Part shown: piece by piece, positions 1 through 6,920 of the stretch
Position numbering within the stretch: the first letter of the stretch is position 1
How the letters are laid out: each line of letters begins with the position of its first letter
NCBI GenBank assembly: GCA_028279265.1
Contig: JANQOC010000141.1
Location: 1 to 10,944 of the forward strand
Direction: 5' to 3'
Length of the DNA stretch: 10,944 nucleotides
Source of the DNA: Hyphomicrobiales bacterium
GTDB lineage: Bacteria > Pseudomonadota > Alphaproteobacteria > Rhizobiales > CAYWUX01
Made by a program: the position numbers and the translations under genes
Notes under the pieces: model-generated
Seen by the model: only the letters and a program-made list of their open reading frames with translations
Database searches by the model: none
What the model was told of the DNA's origin: nothing

Positions 1-567
1 AGTTCACTCATTGGCCATACTCAGCCCCTGGTACGTCCGAAATGTTCCCATTTCTTCGATTATGAAGCCGAGTTGATGGTCATTATCGGAAAAAAATGCA
101 AACATGTTGCGGAGAAAGACGCCCTTGACTGTGTCTTCGGTTACAGCGTGTTCAATGACGGTTCCGTGCGCGACTATCAGAGAAAATCGAACCAGTGGAC
201 GGCGGGCAAAAACTTTGACGGTACAGGTCCCGTCGGGCCGGCAATTGTGACAGCGGATGAAGTTCCGGAAGGAGCTCACGGACTACGGATGGTTTCGCGC
301 CTCAATGGTACGGTGTTGCAGGACGGGAATACGGCGAACATGATATTCCCGGTTGCCAAGACAATTGAAATTCTTTCGGAAATTATGACGCTGGAACCAG
401 GCGATCACATCGCCATGGGTACGCCTGCGGGCGTGGGATATCCACGCAATCCGCCGGTTTTTATGAAACCCGGCGATATTATGGAAATCGAAATTGAGGG
501 ATTGGGCACATTGCGCAACCCGGTAATAGATGAGCCGACGGTGGAGCAAACCGAAGCCGCCGAGTAG
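1..567 (+). CDS. Fumarylacetoacetate hydrolase (FAH) family protein, 5'-truncated by window edge
   Basis: The frame is open from base 1 to the TAG at 565-567, giving 188 visible residues of a family usually about 280 long, so roughly the first 90-100 residues lie outside the window. What remains is the FAH catalytic fold. DYEAEL (residues 20-25) supplies Glu22 and Glu24, and the Asp of FNDGSVRD (Asp53) lies 29 residues further on; these match the three divalent-metal ligands of the family. WTAGKNFDGTGPVGP (about 66-80) and the late GTPAGVGYPRNPP segment are also hallmark motifs. Family members hydrolyse or decarboxylate diketo and oxo acids in aromatic or sugar-acid catabolism (fumarylpyruvate, acylpyruvate, oxo-heptenedioate, oxaloacetate). 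The exact substrate cannot be read from the sequence. A TRAP operon follows after 253 bases on the same strand, so it may supply the pathway. The family call is firm; the reaction is open. Confidence 0.93.
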   Translation, partial: SSLIGHTQPLVRPKCSHFFDYEAELMVIIGKKCKHVAEKDALDCVFGYSVFNDGSVRDYQRKSNQWTAGKNFDGTGPVGPAIVTADEVPEGAHGLRMVSRLNGTVLQDGNTANMIFPVAKTIEILSEIMTLEPGDHIAMGTPAGVGYPRNPPVFMKPGDIMEIEIEGLGTLRNPVIDEPTVEQTEAAE

Positions 568-820
568 CTCGAATGGTCAAGCGCCCCGGGCATCTAACAC
601 CGGACGCGTGAAGGAGAAACAGTTTACATACGGGTTTGTAAGATTTGTGAATTTCTGTCGGACAGGAATGCACTTAAAATTTTAATGAGAATTGTGGTGG
701 CGTGACGCCCCACATTTGTTGCGATAGATAGTTCTGTCAATCATGGACTAGGCGCAATTTCACTTCGAGTTCCCCGGCAACATTCCGGGAAGGACAAAAG
801 CGTAAAAAGGGAGAAGAAAT
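568..820 (+). promoter_or_regulatory. Intergenic leader before the first TRAP operon, with three small inverted repeats
   Basis: There is no convincing gene in these 253 bases. Three small symmetric elements are visible: CTGTCGGACAG at 655-665, an odd-centred palindrome; a GC-rich hairpin at 694-713 (GTGG and GGC arms with one bulge) followed by ATTTGTT, which could end the FAH transcript; and an interrupted stem at 770-777/785-791 (TTCCCCGG with CCGGGAA, one bulge), just upstream of the ribosome binding site AAGGGAG at 807-813. The last would sit in the 5' leader of dctP. No clear -35/-10 pair was recognised, so whether dctP has its own promoter or is read through from the FAH gene is undecided. 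Confidence 0.35.
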
Positions 821-1894
821 ATGAAACTATCAAGACTACCGATTATTTCGGCCATGGTGGTCGGAATTTCCGGGCTTTCTGTTGCCCAGGTGGGTGCACA
901 GGAAACCATTAAACTAACCGCGCTGGACGGCTATCCGCTTAAATCAATGTGGGTGAAAGAGTTTGCCGACTACTTCATTCCTGAAGTCGACAAGCGTTTG
1001 GCAAAAGACGGCAAGTACAAAATTCAGTGGAACAAGGCCTTCGGCGGCCAGATCGTCAAGCCTCGCGGTGTTCTGAGCGGCATCGAAAAAGGTCTGGGTG
1101 ATATCGGCGTCGTAACGACGGTTTTCCACTCCGACAAGGTTCCGTTGCAGGGCCTGTCCTATGCCACGCCTTTCTCAACCACAAATCCGCTGATCCTGGC
1201 GCGGACCATCGACAAGATGGCCGAAAAATATCCTGATTTCAAAAAGGCATTTGCAAGTCACAACCAGGTTTATCTCGCCAGTGGCGCCGTTCTCGATTCC
1301 TATCAGATCTATTCCAAGAAGCCGCTCAAAGGCGTTCAGGATCTGAAAGGTGTAAAAATCGGCCTGGCGGGTTCCAATCAGCTTTATGTCGCTAATGTCG
1401 GTGCCGTGGGTGTTAAAGGGCCGCTGCCGAAATATTACAACAACATCAAAACCGGTGTTGTCGACGCAGCCATGGTCTGGCCTGAAGCCGCACAAACATT
1501 CAAGATTGGCGAAGTTGCTCCTTACATGCTGAAAGCCGATCTCGGTACCGTGGCCTCAAAAGTTGTAACGGCCAACAAGCAGACCTGGGATCGCCTGCCT
1601 GCGGATGTCAAAAAAGTCATCCAGGATGTCGCTATCGATTATCGCGATCACATTGCGAAAGTTTCGATGGATCGAGCCAGCAGCGCCATGAAGTGGTTTG
1701 AGCAAAGTGGTGGTAAAGTCGTCACCATTACCCAGGACGAGCGCCTGGATTGGGCAAAGAATATGCCTAACGTGGCTCAGGCCTGGGCAGAAAGACTTGA
1801 GAAAAAAGGCGTTCCCGGCAAGAAAATTCTTGCTGACTATATGGCCGAGTTGCGGACAGCAGGCGAAAAGCCGTTGCGCGACTGGGACAAATAA
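821..1894 (+). CDS. dctP: TRAP transporter solute-binding protein, DctP family (system 1)
   Basis: This 357-residue periplasmic binding protein captures the solute and delivers it to the membrane subunits encoded next. The N-terminus is a Sec signal peptide: Lys and Arg at 2-5, a hydrophobic stretch to about 20, and probable cleavage after VGA at residue 26. The mature body carries DctP features: GIEKGLGDIGVV (88-98), the hinge segment KKPLKGVQDLKGVKI (166-180), and TGVVDAAMVWPE (211-222), which replaces the usual GxVDGxExP. The arginine that normally follows DLKGxKI and binds the substrate carboxylate is glycine here (Gly181, in KIGLAG), so the solute may be bound in an unusual way. The start is fixed by AAGGGAG seven bases upstream. 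dctQ follows after 40 bases and dctM after that. The symbol is a family name; C4-dicarboxylate transport is not implied. Confidence 0.92.
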   Translation: MKLSRLPIISAMVVGISGLSVAQVGAQETIKLTALDGYPLKSMWVKEFADYFIPEVDKRLAKDGKYKIQWNKAFGGQIVKPRGVLSGIEKGLGDIGVVTTVFHSDKVPLQGLSYATPFSTTNPLILARTIDKMAEKYPDFKKAFASHNQVYLASGAVLDSYQIYSKKPLKGVQDLKGVKIGLAGSNQLYVANVGAVGVKGPLPKYYNNIKTGVVDAAMVWPEAAQTFKIGEVAPYMLKADLGTVASKVVTANKQTWDRLPADVKKVIQDVAIDYRDHIAKVSMDRASSAMKWFEQSGGKVVTITQDERLDWAKNMPNVAQAWAERLEKKGVPGKKILADYMAELRTAGEKPLRDWDK

Positions 1895-1934
1895 TCGTCG
1901 GAACGACAGAAACAAATTGATTGAGGCTTAGCTG

Positions 1935-2513
1935 ATGTCGGAAATTTTTGAGCCAGAAAAGGCACCGGTTGAGCCGCAATCTGATCAACGTCCAGCAGTT
2001 ATCCAACTGCTGGACAAAATTATTGTTTTTTCGAACAGTATCGGTTCGGTCTGGGTATTTCTGCTCGTGATTCTGGTATGTGCAGATGCCGCAGGGAGAA
2101 CGCTCTCCTTCACCGGATACACGGCACCGATTAAAGGCGTCATCGAACTGGTCGAGGTTTCAATAATCGTTATCGTCTTCACGCAACTGGCAGATACGGT
2201 GCGTGTCGGAAGACTGACACGCTCGGACGGTTTTCTGTCCCTTATGTTGCGTCGCTCGCCGGCCTTCGGGCGTATACTAAGTATGGCCATTGATTTATTG
2301 GCTTTTGTTTTCCTGCTCCTCATTCTGATCGGTGCTGTACCGCTGTTGGTCGATTCCTACCAGCGTGGTTATTTCCACGGCGATGAAGGGGTGTTCACAC
2401 TTCCTGACTGGCCGGGAAAAGCCGTGATTGTCTACGGGGCCACCCTGACTTTGCTTCGCTTTCTCGCCAATACCTACCAAACGGCAATAGGTCCAACTTC
2501 TCAGGAACAATAA
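1935..2513 (+). CDS. dctQ: TRAP transporter small permease subunit, DctQ family (system 1)
   Basis: This 192-residue inner-membrane protein fits the four-helix DctQ subunit that pairs with DctM. The hydrophobic segments lie at about 31-50, 68-86, 115-138 and 160-180. The characteristic region after helix 1 reads DAAGRTLSFTGYTAPIKGVIELVE in part (Arg55; Gly68 to Glu74), matching the family pattern of an Arg followed by a Gly/Glu-rich entry into helix 2. The soluble N-terminus of about 28 residues is proline and glutamate rich. The ATG at 1935 has GAGG at 1923-1926 as ribosome binding site. It lies between dctP and dctM on the same strand with short gaps, so all three are probably one transcript. 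DctQ sequences diverge fast, and here position in the operon carries as much weight as sequence. Confidence 0.88.
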   Translation: MSEIFEPEKAPVEPQSDQRPAVIQLLDKIIVFSNSIGSVWVFLLVILVCADAAGRTLSFTGYTAPIKGVIELVEVSIIVIVFTQLADTVRVGRLTRSDGFLSLMLRRSPAFGRILSMAIDLLAFVFLLLILIGAVPLLVDSYQRGYFHGDEGVFTLPDWPGKAVIVYGATLTLLRFLANTYQTAIGPTSQEQ

Positions 2514-2543
2514 GATAATAATGGATTGGGAGGGGTAATTCAC

Positions 2544-3872
2544 ATGGGTCCTATTGAAATCGGGTTTGTTTCCCTGATTGTCATTGTTTTCCTGATTTAC
2601 TCGGGCGTTTACATACCCGTCGCGCTTGGAATGATCTCCTTCCTGGGCGTGTGGATCATCAAGGAAGACTACGATATTGCCCTGAAGCTTCTGGGTATTG
2701 CCGTTTCTGACAGTGTCGCGGAGTATACGTTCGCCACTGTGCCGATGTTTACGATGATGGGGCTTGTCGTCAGTAAAATTGGTATCGGCGGAGATATATA
2801 TACGGTTGCGAACCAGGCGTTTCGACGGATTCGCGGCGGCCTGGGAATTGCGACGGTCGCGGCCAATGCGGTTTTTGCTTCCGTAACCGGTTCCTCTATC
2901 GCCTCGGCCTCGGTGTTTACGCGGGTATCCGTGCCGGAAATGGTCAAGTTTGATTACACGCGCCGATTTGCCGTCGGCGTGGTCGCCGGCAGTTCCGTGC
3001 TGGGCATGCTTATTCCGCCGAGCGTCATGCTCATCATCTACTCGTTTGTCGCCGAACAATCCGTTGGCCAGATGTTCATCGCCGGCATTATTCCGGGCCT
3101 GCTTCTAACCGTGGCCTATGCGATCGGTATCATGTTAATGGCGACATTCGCCCTTGGTTTTGTCGGCAAAGGCGGGCTCAGCGGCCAGGAGCTTGTTGCT
3201 GCCGATGCCGATGATCTCATGTCATTTACGGAAATGTTCCTGCGTCTTATACCGGTGATGTTTCTGATCCTTGTGGTGCTCGGAGGAATTTATGGCGGTG
3301 TCGTGACACCGACGGAAGCCGGTGCAGCGGGCGCGCTCCTGGCCCTGATTATCGGAATATTGCGCCGTCGTTTTGGCTGGGAAGAGCTCAAATCGACCTT
3401 AGTTGATACCGGGCATATCACCGCCAGTATCCTGTTCCTGATCATTACCGCCTCCATGTACAGCCGCATGCTCGGCGTGGCGGGCCTGCCCACCCTGTTC
3501 GGCGACTGGCTGGCAAGCATCGATTTGAGTTTCGCCGCCGTCATGGCGCTTTATGTTATCCTGCTTATCTTTCTCGGCACGATCCTGGACACGGCATCTA
3601 TAATTCTGATTGTCGTACCCCTGTTCCTGCCCGCCGTTGAAGCCTTTGGTGGCGACCTCGTCTGGTTTGGTATCGTTACGGTTATCGGTGCGGAAATCGG
3701 ACTGCTGACACCTCCCCTTGGGATATCCTGCTTCGTCATCAAGAGTACGATCAACGATCCGCGCGTAACTTTGTTTGACGTCTTCGCAGGCGCTTTTCCG
3801 TTCGCGGTCATCATGCTGTTTGTGCTGATCGCGGTTATCGCCTTCCCGTCATTGAGCCTGGTACTGCTCTAG
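2544..3872 (+). CDS. dctM: TRAP transporter large permease subunit, DctM family (system 1)
   Basis: This 442-residue polytopic membrane protein is the ion-coupled translocation subunit. It is hydrophobic throughout, with the expected 11-13 membrane segments. Family motifs appear in order: VPMFTMMG (66-73), RRIRGGLGIATVAANAVFASVTGSS (94-118, in part), LIPPS (156-160) followed by IIYSFVAEQSVGQMFIAGIIPG (164-185, in part), TPTEAGAAGA (255-264), LGTILDTASIILI (344-356) and TPPLGISCFVIKS (389-401). The GSS and TPTEAG loops belong to the re-entrant hairpins that form the sodium and substrate sites in this family. ATG at 2544 is preferred over an upstream in-frame TTG at 2526, because GGGAGGGG (2528-2535) sits eight bases before the ATG and the protein then begins with the usual short, hydrophobic N-terminus. 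The length is normal and no frameshift is seen. Confidence 0.94.
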   Translation: MGPIEIGFVSLIVIVFLIYSGVYIPVALGMISFLGVWIIKEDYDIALKLLGIAVSDSVAEYTFATVPMFTMMGLVVSKIGIGGDIYTVANQAFRRIRGGLGIATVAANAVFASVTGSSIASASVFTRVSVPEMVKFDYTRRFAVGVVAGSSVLGMLIPPSVMLIIYSFVAEQSVGQMFIAGIIPGLLLTVAYAIGIMLMATFALGFVGKGGLSGQELVAADADDLMSFTEMFLRLIPVMFLILVVLGGIYGGVVTPTEAGAAGALLALIIGILRRRFGWEELKSTLVDTGHITASILFLIITASMYSRMLGVAGLPTLFGDWLASIDLSFAAVMALYVILLIFLGTILDTASIILIVVPLFLPAVEAFGGDLVWFGIVTVIGAEIGLLTPPLGISCFVIKSTINDPRVTLFDVFAGAFPFAVIMLFVLIAVIAFPSLSLVLL

Positions 3873-3928
3873 GGGTCATTCGCACAAATCAAAGTCGTGC
3901 ATCGCCCGCTTAAAGCCCGATTCCGGAA

Positions 3929-3948
3929 GCAGGCCTTCAGGGGCCTGC
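3929..3948. terminator. Hairpin between convergent dctM and the GntR gene, possible bidirectional terminator
   Basis: A perfect 7-base-pair GC-rich stem, GCAGGCC/GGCCTGC with a 6-base loop, lies in the 120-base gap between two genes that converge. It ends 45 bases before the stop codon of the minus-strand regulator and starts 57 bases after the dctM stop. Neither side has a real T-tract, so it would be a weak intrinsic terminator or a stabilising 3' hairpin. Position and stem strength are the only support. Confidence 0.45.
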
Positions 3949-3992
3949 AGGCACAACAAATATTGGGGGTGGGATTTAAATCGCGCTGTCGG

Positions 3993-4718
3993 TTATTTTC
4001 GGCCTGAGCCGCTGTCCCGGTTCATGACCGCAAGTGTCGAGCGCAGCAGGGACCCGGTATTCTTATAGTGATCCAGCAGCCGTTTGACCGCCAGGTCGGC
4101 ATTGCGATCCACCGTGGCATTCAAAATACCTTCATGTTCCTGCGTCACATTGCGGCTCGGGTAAGCCACGGATTCCGTCATGTTGCGATAACGAATGTTC
4201 TTATCGTAGAGCTCATCGCAATAGCCTAGGAGAATGCTGGAGCCGCAAGCCGCGATCAAAGCCATGTGAAACTCTTTGTGCCGCTTTTCCCACTCCATGT
4301 TGGTTGTAAATTTATCGTCGCCGGTCGCACGCGGCAGACGGTTCAGCCGATAGAAGGATAAAACGAGGTCCTCCTCCCATTTGGCTTCTCCCTGAGCGAT
4401 GGATTCGCGCAAAGCCCGTTCCTCCAGCCAGCAGCGGGCTTTGAGAAGATCGTCGAATTCCTCCTGGCTGATGGTCGCGACGCGAAAACCCCGCTGGTCT
4501 ATCCGGTCGACCAGGCCGTCGGATGTCAGTCGGCTGAGAGCTTCACGTATCGGACTGGCACCGGTTCCCACATTTTTCCGCAATTCCTCGATCTTGAGCT
4601 TCTTGCCTGGCAACAGCTCTCCCTTGAGGATTGCGGCCCGGAGCTGGCAATAGGCCTTATGGGTCAATGTCCCCTGTACTGGAATTGGCTCAAACTCTGG
4701 TTCTTTTATATCAGTCAT
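3993..4718 (-). CDS. GntR-family transcriptional regulator, FCD subfamily (FadR-like C-terminal domain)
   Basis: This 241-residue cytoplasmic DNA-binding protein has an N-terminal winged helix (about 16-80). The helix-turn-helix GASPIREALSRLTSDGLV (53-70) and the wing QRGFRVATI (75-83) are textbook GntR. The C-terminal FCD domain (about 87-225) is all-helical and retains the metal-binding residues: Asp89 or Asp90 in EEFDDLLKAR, His151 in EFHMAL, His195 in QEHEGIL and His217 in LLDHYK. Such domains usually bind a metal-coordinated small carboxylate that releases the regulator from DNA. The gene lies between two TRAP operons, converging on the first and divergent from the second, so the second operon and its own promoter are the most direct targets. 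The ATG is preceded by GGAG (complement of 4723-4726). Which ligand and which operon it controls is inference. Confidence 0.93.
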   Translation of the reverse strand: MTDIKEPEFEPIPVQGTLTHKAYCQLRAAILKGELLPGKKLKIEELRKNVGTGASPIREALSRLTSDGLVDRIDQRGFRVATISQEEFDDLLKARCWLEERALRESIAQGEAKWEEDLVLSFYRLNRLPRATGDDKFTTNMEWEKRHKEFHMALIAACGSSILLGYCDELYDKNIRYRNMTESVAYPSRNVTQEHEGILNATVDRNADLAVKRLLDHYKNTGSLLRSTLAVMNRDSGSGRK

Positions 4719-4938
4719 AGTTCTCCAAGGTTCTACTGGAGGGTTTGTGAGAACGCCTGTCCGTCCAGTCAGTCCATCGGAAGTTTCCGGAACGGCCCAT
4801 TCTTCTGGTCCGACGAATTCATATCAGTTTTTTCAATTCGCCGTTAAAAATTTCGCATCGTCAAATGATTTCTAACGAAACAAAAAACGATGTAAATGAA
4901 TTTTATTGAAAAATATCGATTTACTCAACGGTCTGGCG

Positions 4939-4956
4939 CAAATTCTCCTGAATTTG
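4939..4956. promoter_or_regulatory. Candidate operator: perfect 7-base inverted repeat with 4-base centre
   Basis: CAAATTC and GAATTTG flank the centre TCCT. The total size, 18 bases, suits a dimeric GntR/FCD regulator, and the site is about 220 bases upstream of the regulator start, inside the divergent control region. It could equally be a short RNA hairpin. No second copy was found before the first TRAP operon, so binding by this regulator is a guess. Confidence 0.3.
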
Positions 4957-5176
4957 AGGCATTCATTCCAAAATAATGACCAGGATATGCCTAGCCGGCA
5001 ACGCAGAAACGGGCAGATTCTCAGCGAATTACATATGCGGAGAATTAGATTCTTAACCCCATTCAATCGATATTTCTTGGAAATATTTTTAAAAATCGAT
5101 AAAGTGGCAGTTGCTGCATGCGGGTGCCGGCGCTTCTCGATCCGTTTCGTCCGCCCGCAGTCGCGAAATTGCTATC

Positions 5177-5226
5177 AGACTGGAAAATAAAGAGAAAACC
5201 CGAAGGTTCGAACAATAAGCCAGTCT
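5177..5226 (+). repeat. Inverted repeat in the leader of TRAP operon 2 (AGACTGG ... CCAGTCT)
   Basis: Seven-base arms at 5177-5183 and 5220-5226 are separated by 36 bases. A further partial copy of the left arm (TCAGACT, 5233-5239) follows. The arms lie 43-92 bases before the dctP start, where a regulator dimer site or a leader stem could act. No function is shown. Confidence 0.3.
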
Positions 5227-5268
5227 ATTGGCTCAGACTTTCAGATTTGAAGTAAAGGGAGGATATCA

Positions 5269-6315
5269 ATGCCGGTTATCAGAATTTTTCGGAAGAGCGC
5301 GATCGCCCTGCTGGGTATGACCCTGTTTGCGGTGAGTTCCGTTCCCATCACGGCACCGGCGAAGGCCGAGGTCGAACTGCTGTTCAATATATTTGTGCCG
5401 CCGAAACACCCTTTTAACACGGGGATGTTCATTCCCTGGTCCAAAGACGTCATGCGCGTCACCGAGGGGCGGGTAAAGGTCAAGTTCACGACGGCTACTC
5501 TGGCACCGCCTCCCAAGCAGTGGAATATGATCACCAAGGGAATTGCCGATGTTGCCATGCTGGCCAATACATTCGAACGCAATCGATTGACGCTACCTCC
5601 GGTTGCCCAGTTGCCGTTTGCCGGTACTTTGGCTGAGACACGCGGTGTCGCACTGTGGCGCACTTACGAAAAATACCTGGCGAAAGCCGACGAGTATAAG
5701 GGCATCAAGCTGCTCGGCCTGTGGACGACCAGCGGTAACCAGATCTTCCACGGTAACAAACCCATTCGCGCTGTCAGTGATCTGACCAAGGAAAAAATGT
5801 GGGGGCTCGCCGGTGTAAACAACAAATATCTGACATCCCTCGGCGCTGTTGTCGTTTCCGTCCCCGGCGTGAAAATGTTTAACGTCGTTTCAAAGGGTAT
5901 CGTCAACGGCAAGGTGACCTCGCCTTACACGCTGAACGCATTTAAGACCATGCCCTATATCAAACATATCACGCAGGTTCCGGGCGGTGTCGGCTCCGTG
6001 ACCTTTTCGCTGCTGCTGAACAAGAAGAAATGGGACGCCATGTCGAAAAAGGATCAGGAACTGGTCATGAGCGTTTCCGGTGAAACAATTGCCCGTAATG
6101 CCGGCAAGAAAGTTGACGCCCTCGACAAGGCCGCGCTGAATGGCGCCAAGGAAAAAGGCATCGCGATCGAGGCGGCAAGCCAGGCTTTCATCGATGAGCT
6201 CAAAGGCAAGCTAAGCTACGCGTCTGAGGACTGGGTGAAGGCTGCCGACAAAAAAGGTATCGACGGCAAAGCTGCCCTCAAATTCTACATGGATCAGATT
6301 GCTTCGATGGAGTGA
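5269..6315 (+). CDS. dctP: TRAP transporter solute-binding protein, DctP family (system 2)
   Basis: This 348-residue periplasmic protein is the receptor of the second TRAP system. Residues 1-33 form a long Sec signal peptide with Arg5, Arg8 and Lys9 before the hydrophobic core and probable cleavage after APAKA. The mature protein starts EVELLFNIFVPPKHPF, like many DctP proteins, and later has MITKGIADVAML (87-98), NKPIRAVSDLTKEK (163-176) and SKGIVNGKVTSP (208-219). The spot normally occupied by the carboxylate-binding arginine after the DLKGxKI hinge reads KMWGLAG (176-182), so this protein also lacks that residue. It is only distantly similar to the first binding protein, so the two operons are not a recent duplication. 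The ribosome binding site AAAGGGAGG (5254-5262) is strong and fixes the start. dctQ begins 11 bases after the stop. Confidence 0.9.
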   Translation: MPVIRIFRKSAIALLGMTLFAVSSVPITAPAKAEVELLFNIFVPPKHPFNTGMFIPWSKDVMRVTEGRVKVKFTTATLAPPPKQWNMITKGIADVAMLANTFERNRLTLPPVAQLPFAGTLAETRGVALWRTYEKYLAKADEYKGIKLLGLWTTSGNQIFHGNKPIRAVSDLTKEKMWGLAGVNNKYLTSLGAVVVSVPGVKMFNVVSKGIVNGKVTSPYTLNAFKTMPYIKHITQVPGGVGSVTFSLLLNKKKWDAMSKKDQELVMSVSGETIARNAGKKVDALDKAALNGAKEKGIAIEAASQAFIDELKGKLSYASEDWVKAADKKGIDGKAALKFYMDQIASME

Positions 6316-6326
6316 GCTGAGTATCC

Positions 6327-6848
6327 ATGTCTGAGACAGATGAACAGCCGGGCACCGATCAACAAGGTGCCCAGCATCCATCTTGGGTTTTTACGCCCCT
6401 GAAAATCGTCGCGGCAACGGCAATGTTCCTAATGTCGGCATTGACATTCGTCGATGTTCTGGGGCGCTACCTCTTTGCCAGCCCCATCCGCGGCAGCTTT
6501 GAAATCATCGGCCTGTTGCTGGGGGTTATCGCCTTCACCGGCCTGCCGCTGGTTTCGGTCAACCAGACTCACATTACAGTCGACCTGTTTGACAGCTTTA
6601 TCCGCGGTCCAATTCGCCGGGTGCTCGCCTATGTAATGGCCTTGGGAACCGCCTTCATGATGGCCTTTATCGGTTATCGATTGCTGATGGCCGGACTTGA
6701 TGAGGCGGCCAATGATTTCGTCACCGAAAATTTAGGTATTTCCCGGGCGCCGCTGATCTATGCGATGTCGGTCTTGTCATTTTTGACTTGTTTCCTGTTG
6801 CTGCGCATATGCTGGCGGCGGCAGGTCAGGGATACCGGGGGACATTGA
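6327..6848 (+). CDS. dctQ: TRAP transporter small permease subunit, DctQ family (system 2)
   Basis: This 173-residue membrane protein has four hydrophobic segments at about 25-45, 58-78, 98-120 and 140-160. The strongest family signature is FVDVLGRYLFASPIRGSFEI (41-60): helix 1 ending in DVxxRYxF, then a Gly-Ser-x-Glu entry to helix 2. VNQTHITVDLF (78-88) matches the conserved histidine/valine/aspartate loop (usual form xxHIxVDxF). It acts with the DctM subunit encoded 72 bases downstream. The start ATG is 11 bases after the dctP stop with only a weak ribosome binding site (GGAG at the end of dctP), suggesting coupled translation. Confidence 0.92.
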   Translation: MSETDEQPGTDQQGAQHPSWVFTPLKIVAATAMFLMSALTFVDVLGRYLFASPIRGSFEIIGLLLGVIAFTGLPLVSVNQTHITVDLFDSFIRGPIRRVLAYVMALGTAFMMAFIGYRLLMAGLDEAANDFVTENLGISRAPLIYAMSVLSFLTCFLLLRICWRRQVRDTGGH

Positions 6849-6920
6849 CGGGTCTCAGAGGGAGTTCAAGAGTTCGCCAGGGGTGGAATGCTCCGAGATT
6901 TTAATGATGGTTGTTGTTGA
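6849..6920 (+). other. 72-base gap between dctQ and dctM of system 2, with a possible tiny leader ORF
   Basis: This gap is longer than the other within-operon gaps of system 2. A short frame (GTG at 6883, internal ATG at 6904) ends in a TGA at 6922-6924 that overlaps the dctM ATG as ATGA. If read, it would couple translation into dctM, which otherwise has only a weak ribosome binding site (GATGG, 6906-6910). No clear ribosome binding site precedes this tiny frame, so it may be chance. Confidence 0.25.

Larger units (their letters stand above)
4719..5268. promoter_or_regulatory. 550-base divergent control region between the GntR gene and TRAP operon 2
   Basis: No credible gene is seen here. 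The stretch from about 4845 to 5110 is clearly more AT-rich than its flanks. It contains a perfect 7+7 inverted repeat at 4939-4956, an 11-base inverted repeat shared by 4911-4921 and 5065-5075, and the palindrome ATTTTTAAAAAT at 5085-5096. Nearer the dctP start, AGACTGG (5177-5183) is repeated inverted as CCAGTCT (5220-5226). The region must hold the promoter of the regulator (leftward) and that of the second operon (rightward). I could not assign -35/-10 boxes with confidence. It is long for a simple divergent promoter, so multiple regulator sites or a small RNA are possible but not shown. Confidence 0.6.

Noticed and set aside
655..665. CTGTCGGACAG as the operator of the GntR regulator
   Set aside because: It is short and no intact second copy is found near the regulator or the second operon. 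It is recorded only as an element of the leader.
2526..2543. An upstream TTG start for the first dctM
   Set aside because: The strong GGGAGGGG lies within this extension and is ideally spaced for the ATG at 2544.
2295..3059. A 254-codon open frame on the minus strand
   Set aside because: It lies antisense to dctQ/dctM, is His/Arg/Asp-rich without domain features, and is fully explained as a shadow of the permease genes.
632..4752. GGGTTTGTAAGA at 632-643 and GGGTTTGTGAGA at 4741-4752 as a shared operator for both promoters
   Set aside because: A 12-base match with one mismatch between two regions of these sizes is expected by chance about 0.6 times, and neither copy is palindromic.
4906..5190. 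A 94-codon open frame (TTG start) in the gntR-dctP intergenic region
   Set aside because: There is no ribosome binding site, it starts at TTG, the composition is Arg/Asn/Phe-rich and unlike a real protein, it resembles no known family, and it crosses the AT-rich inverted repeats.
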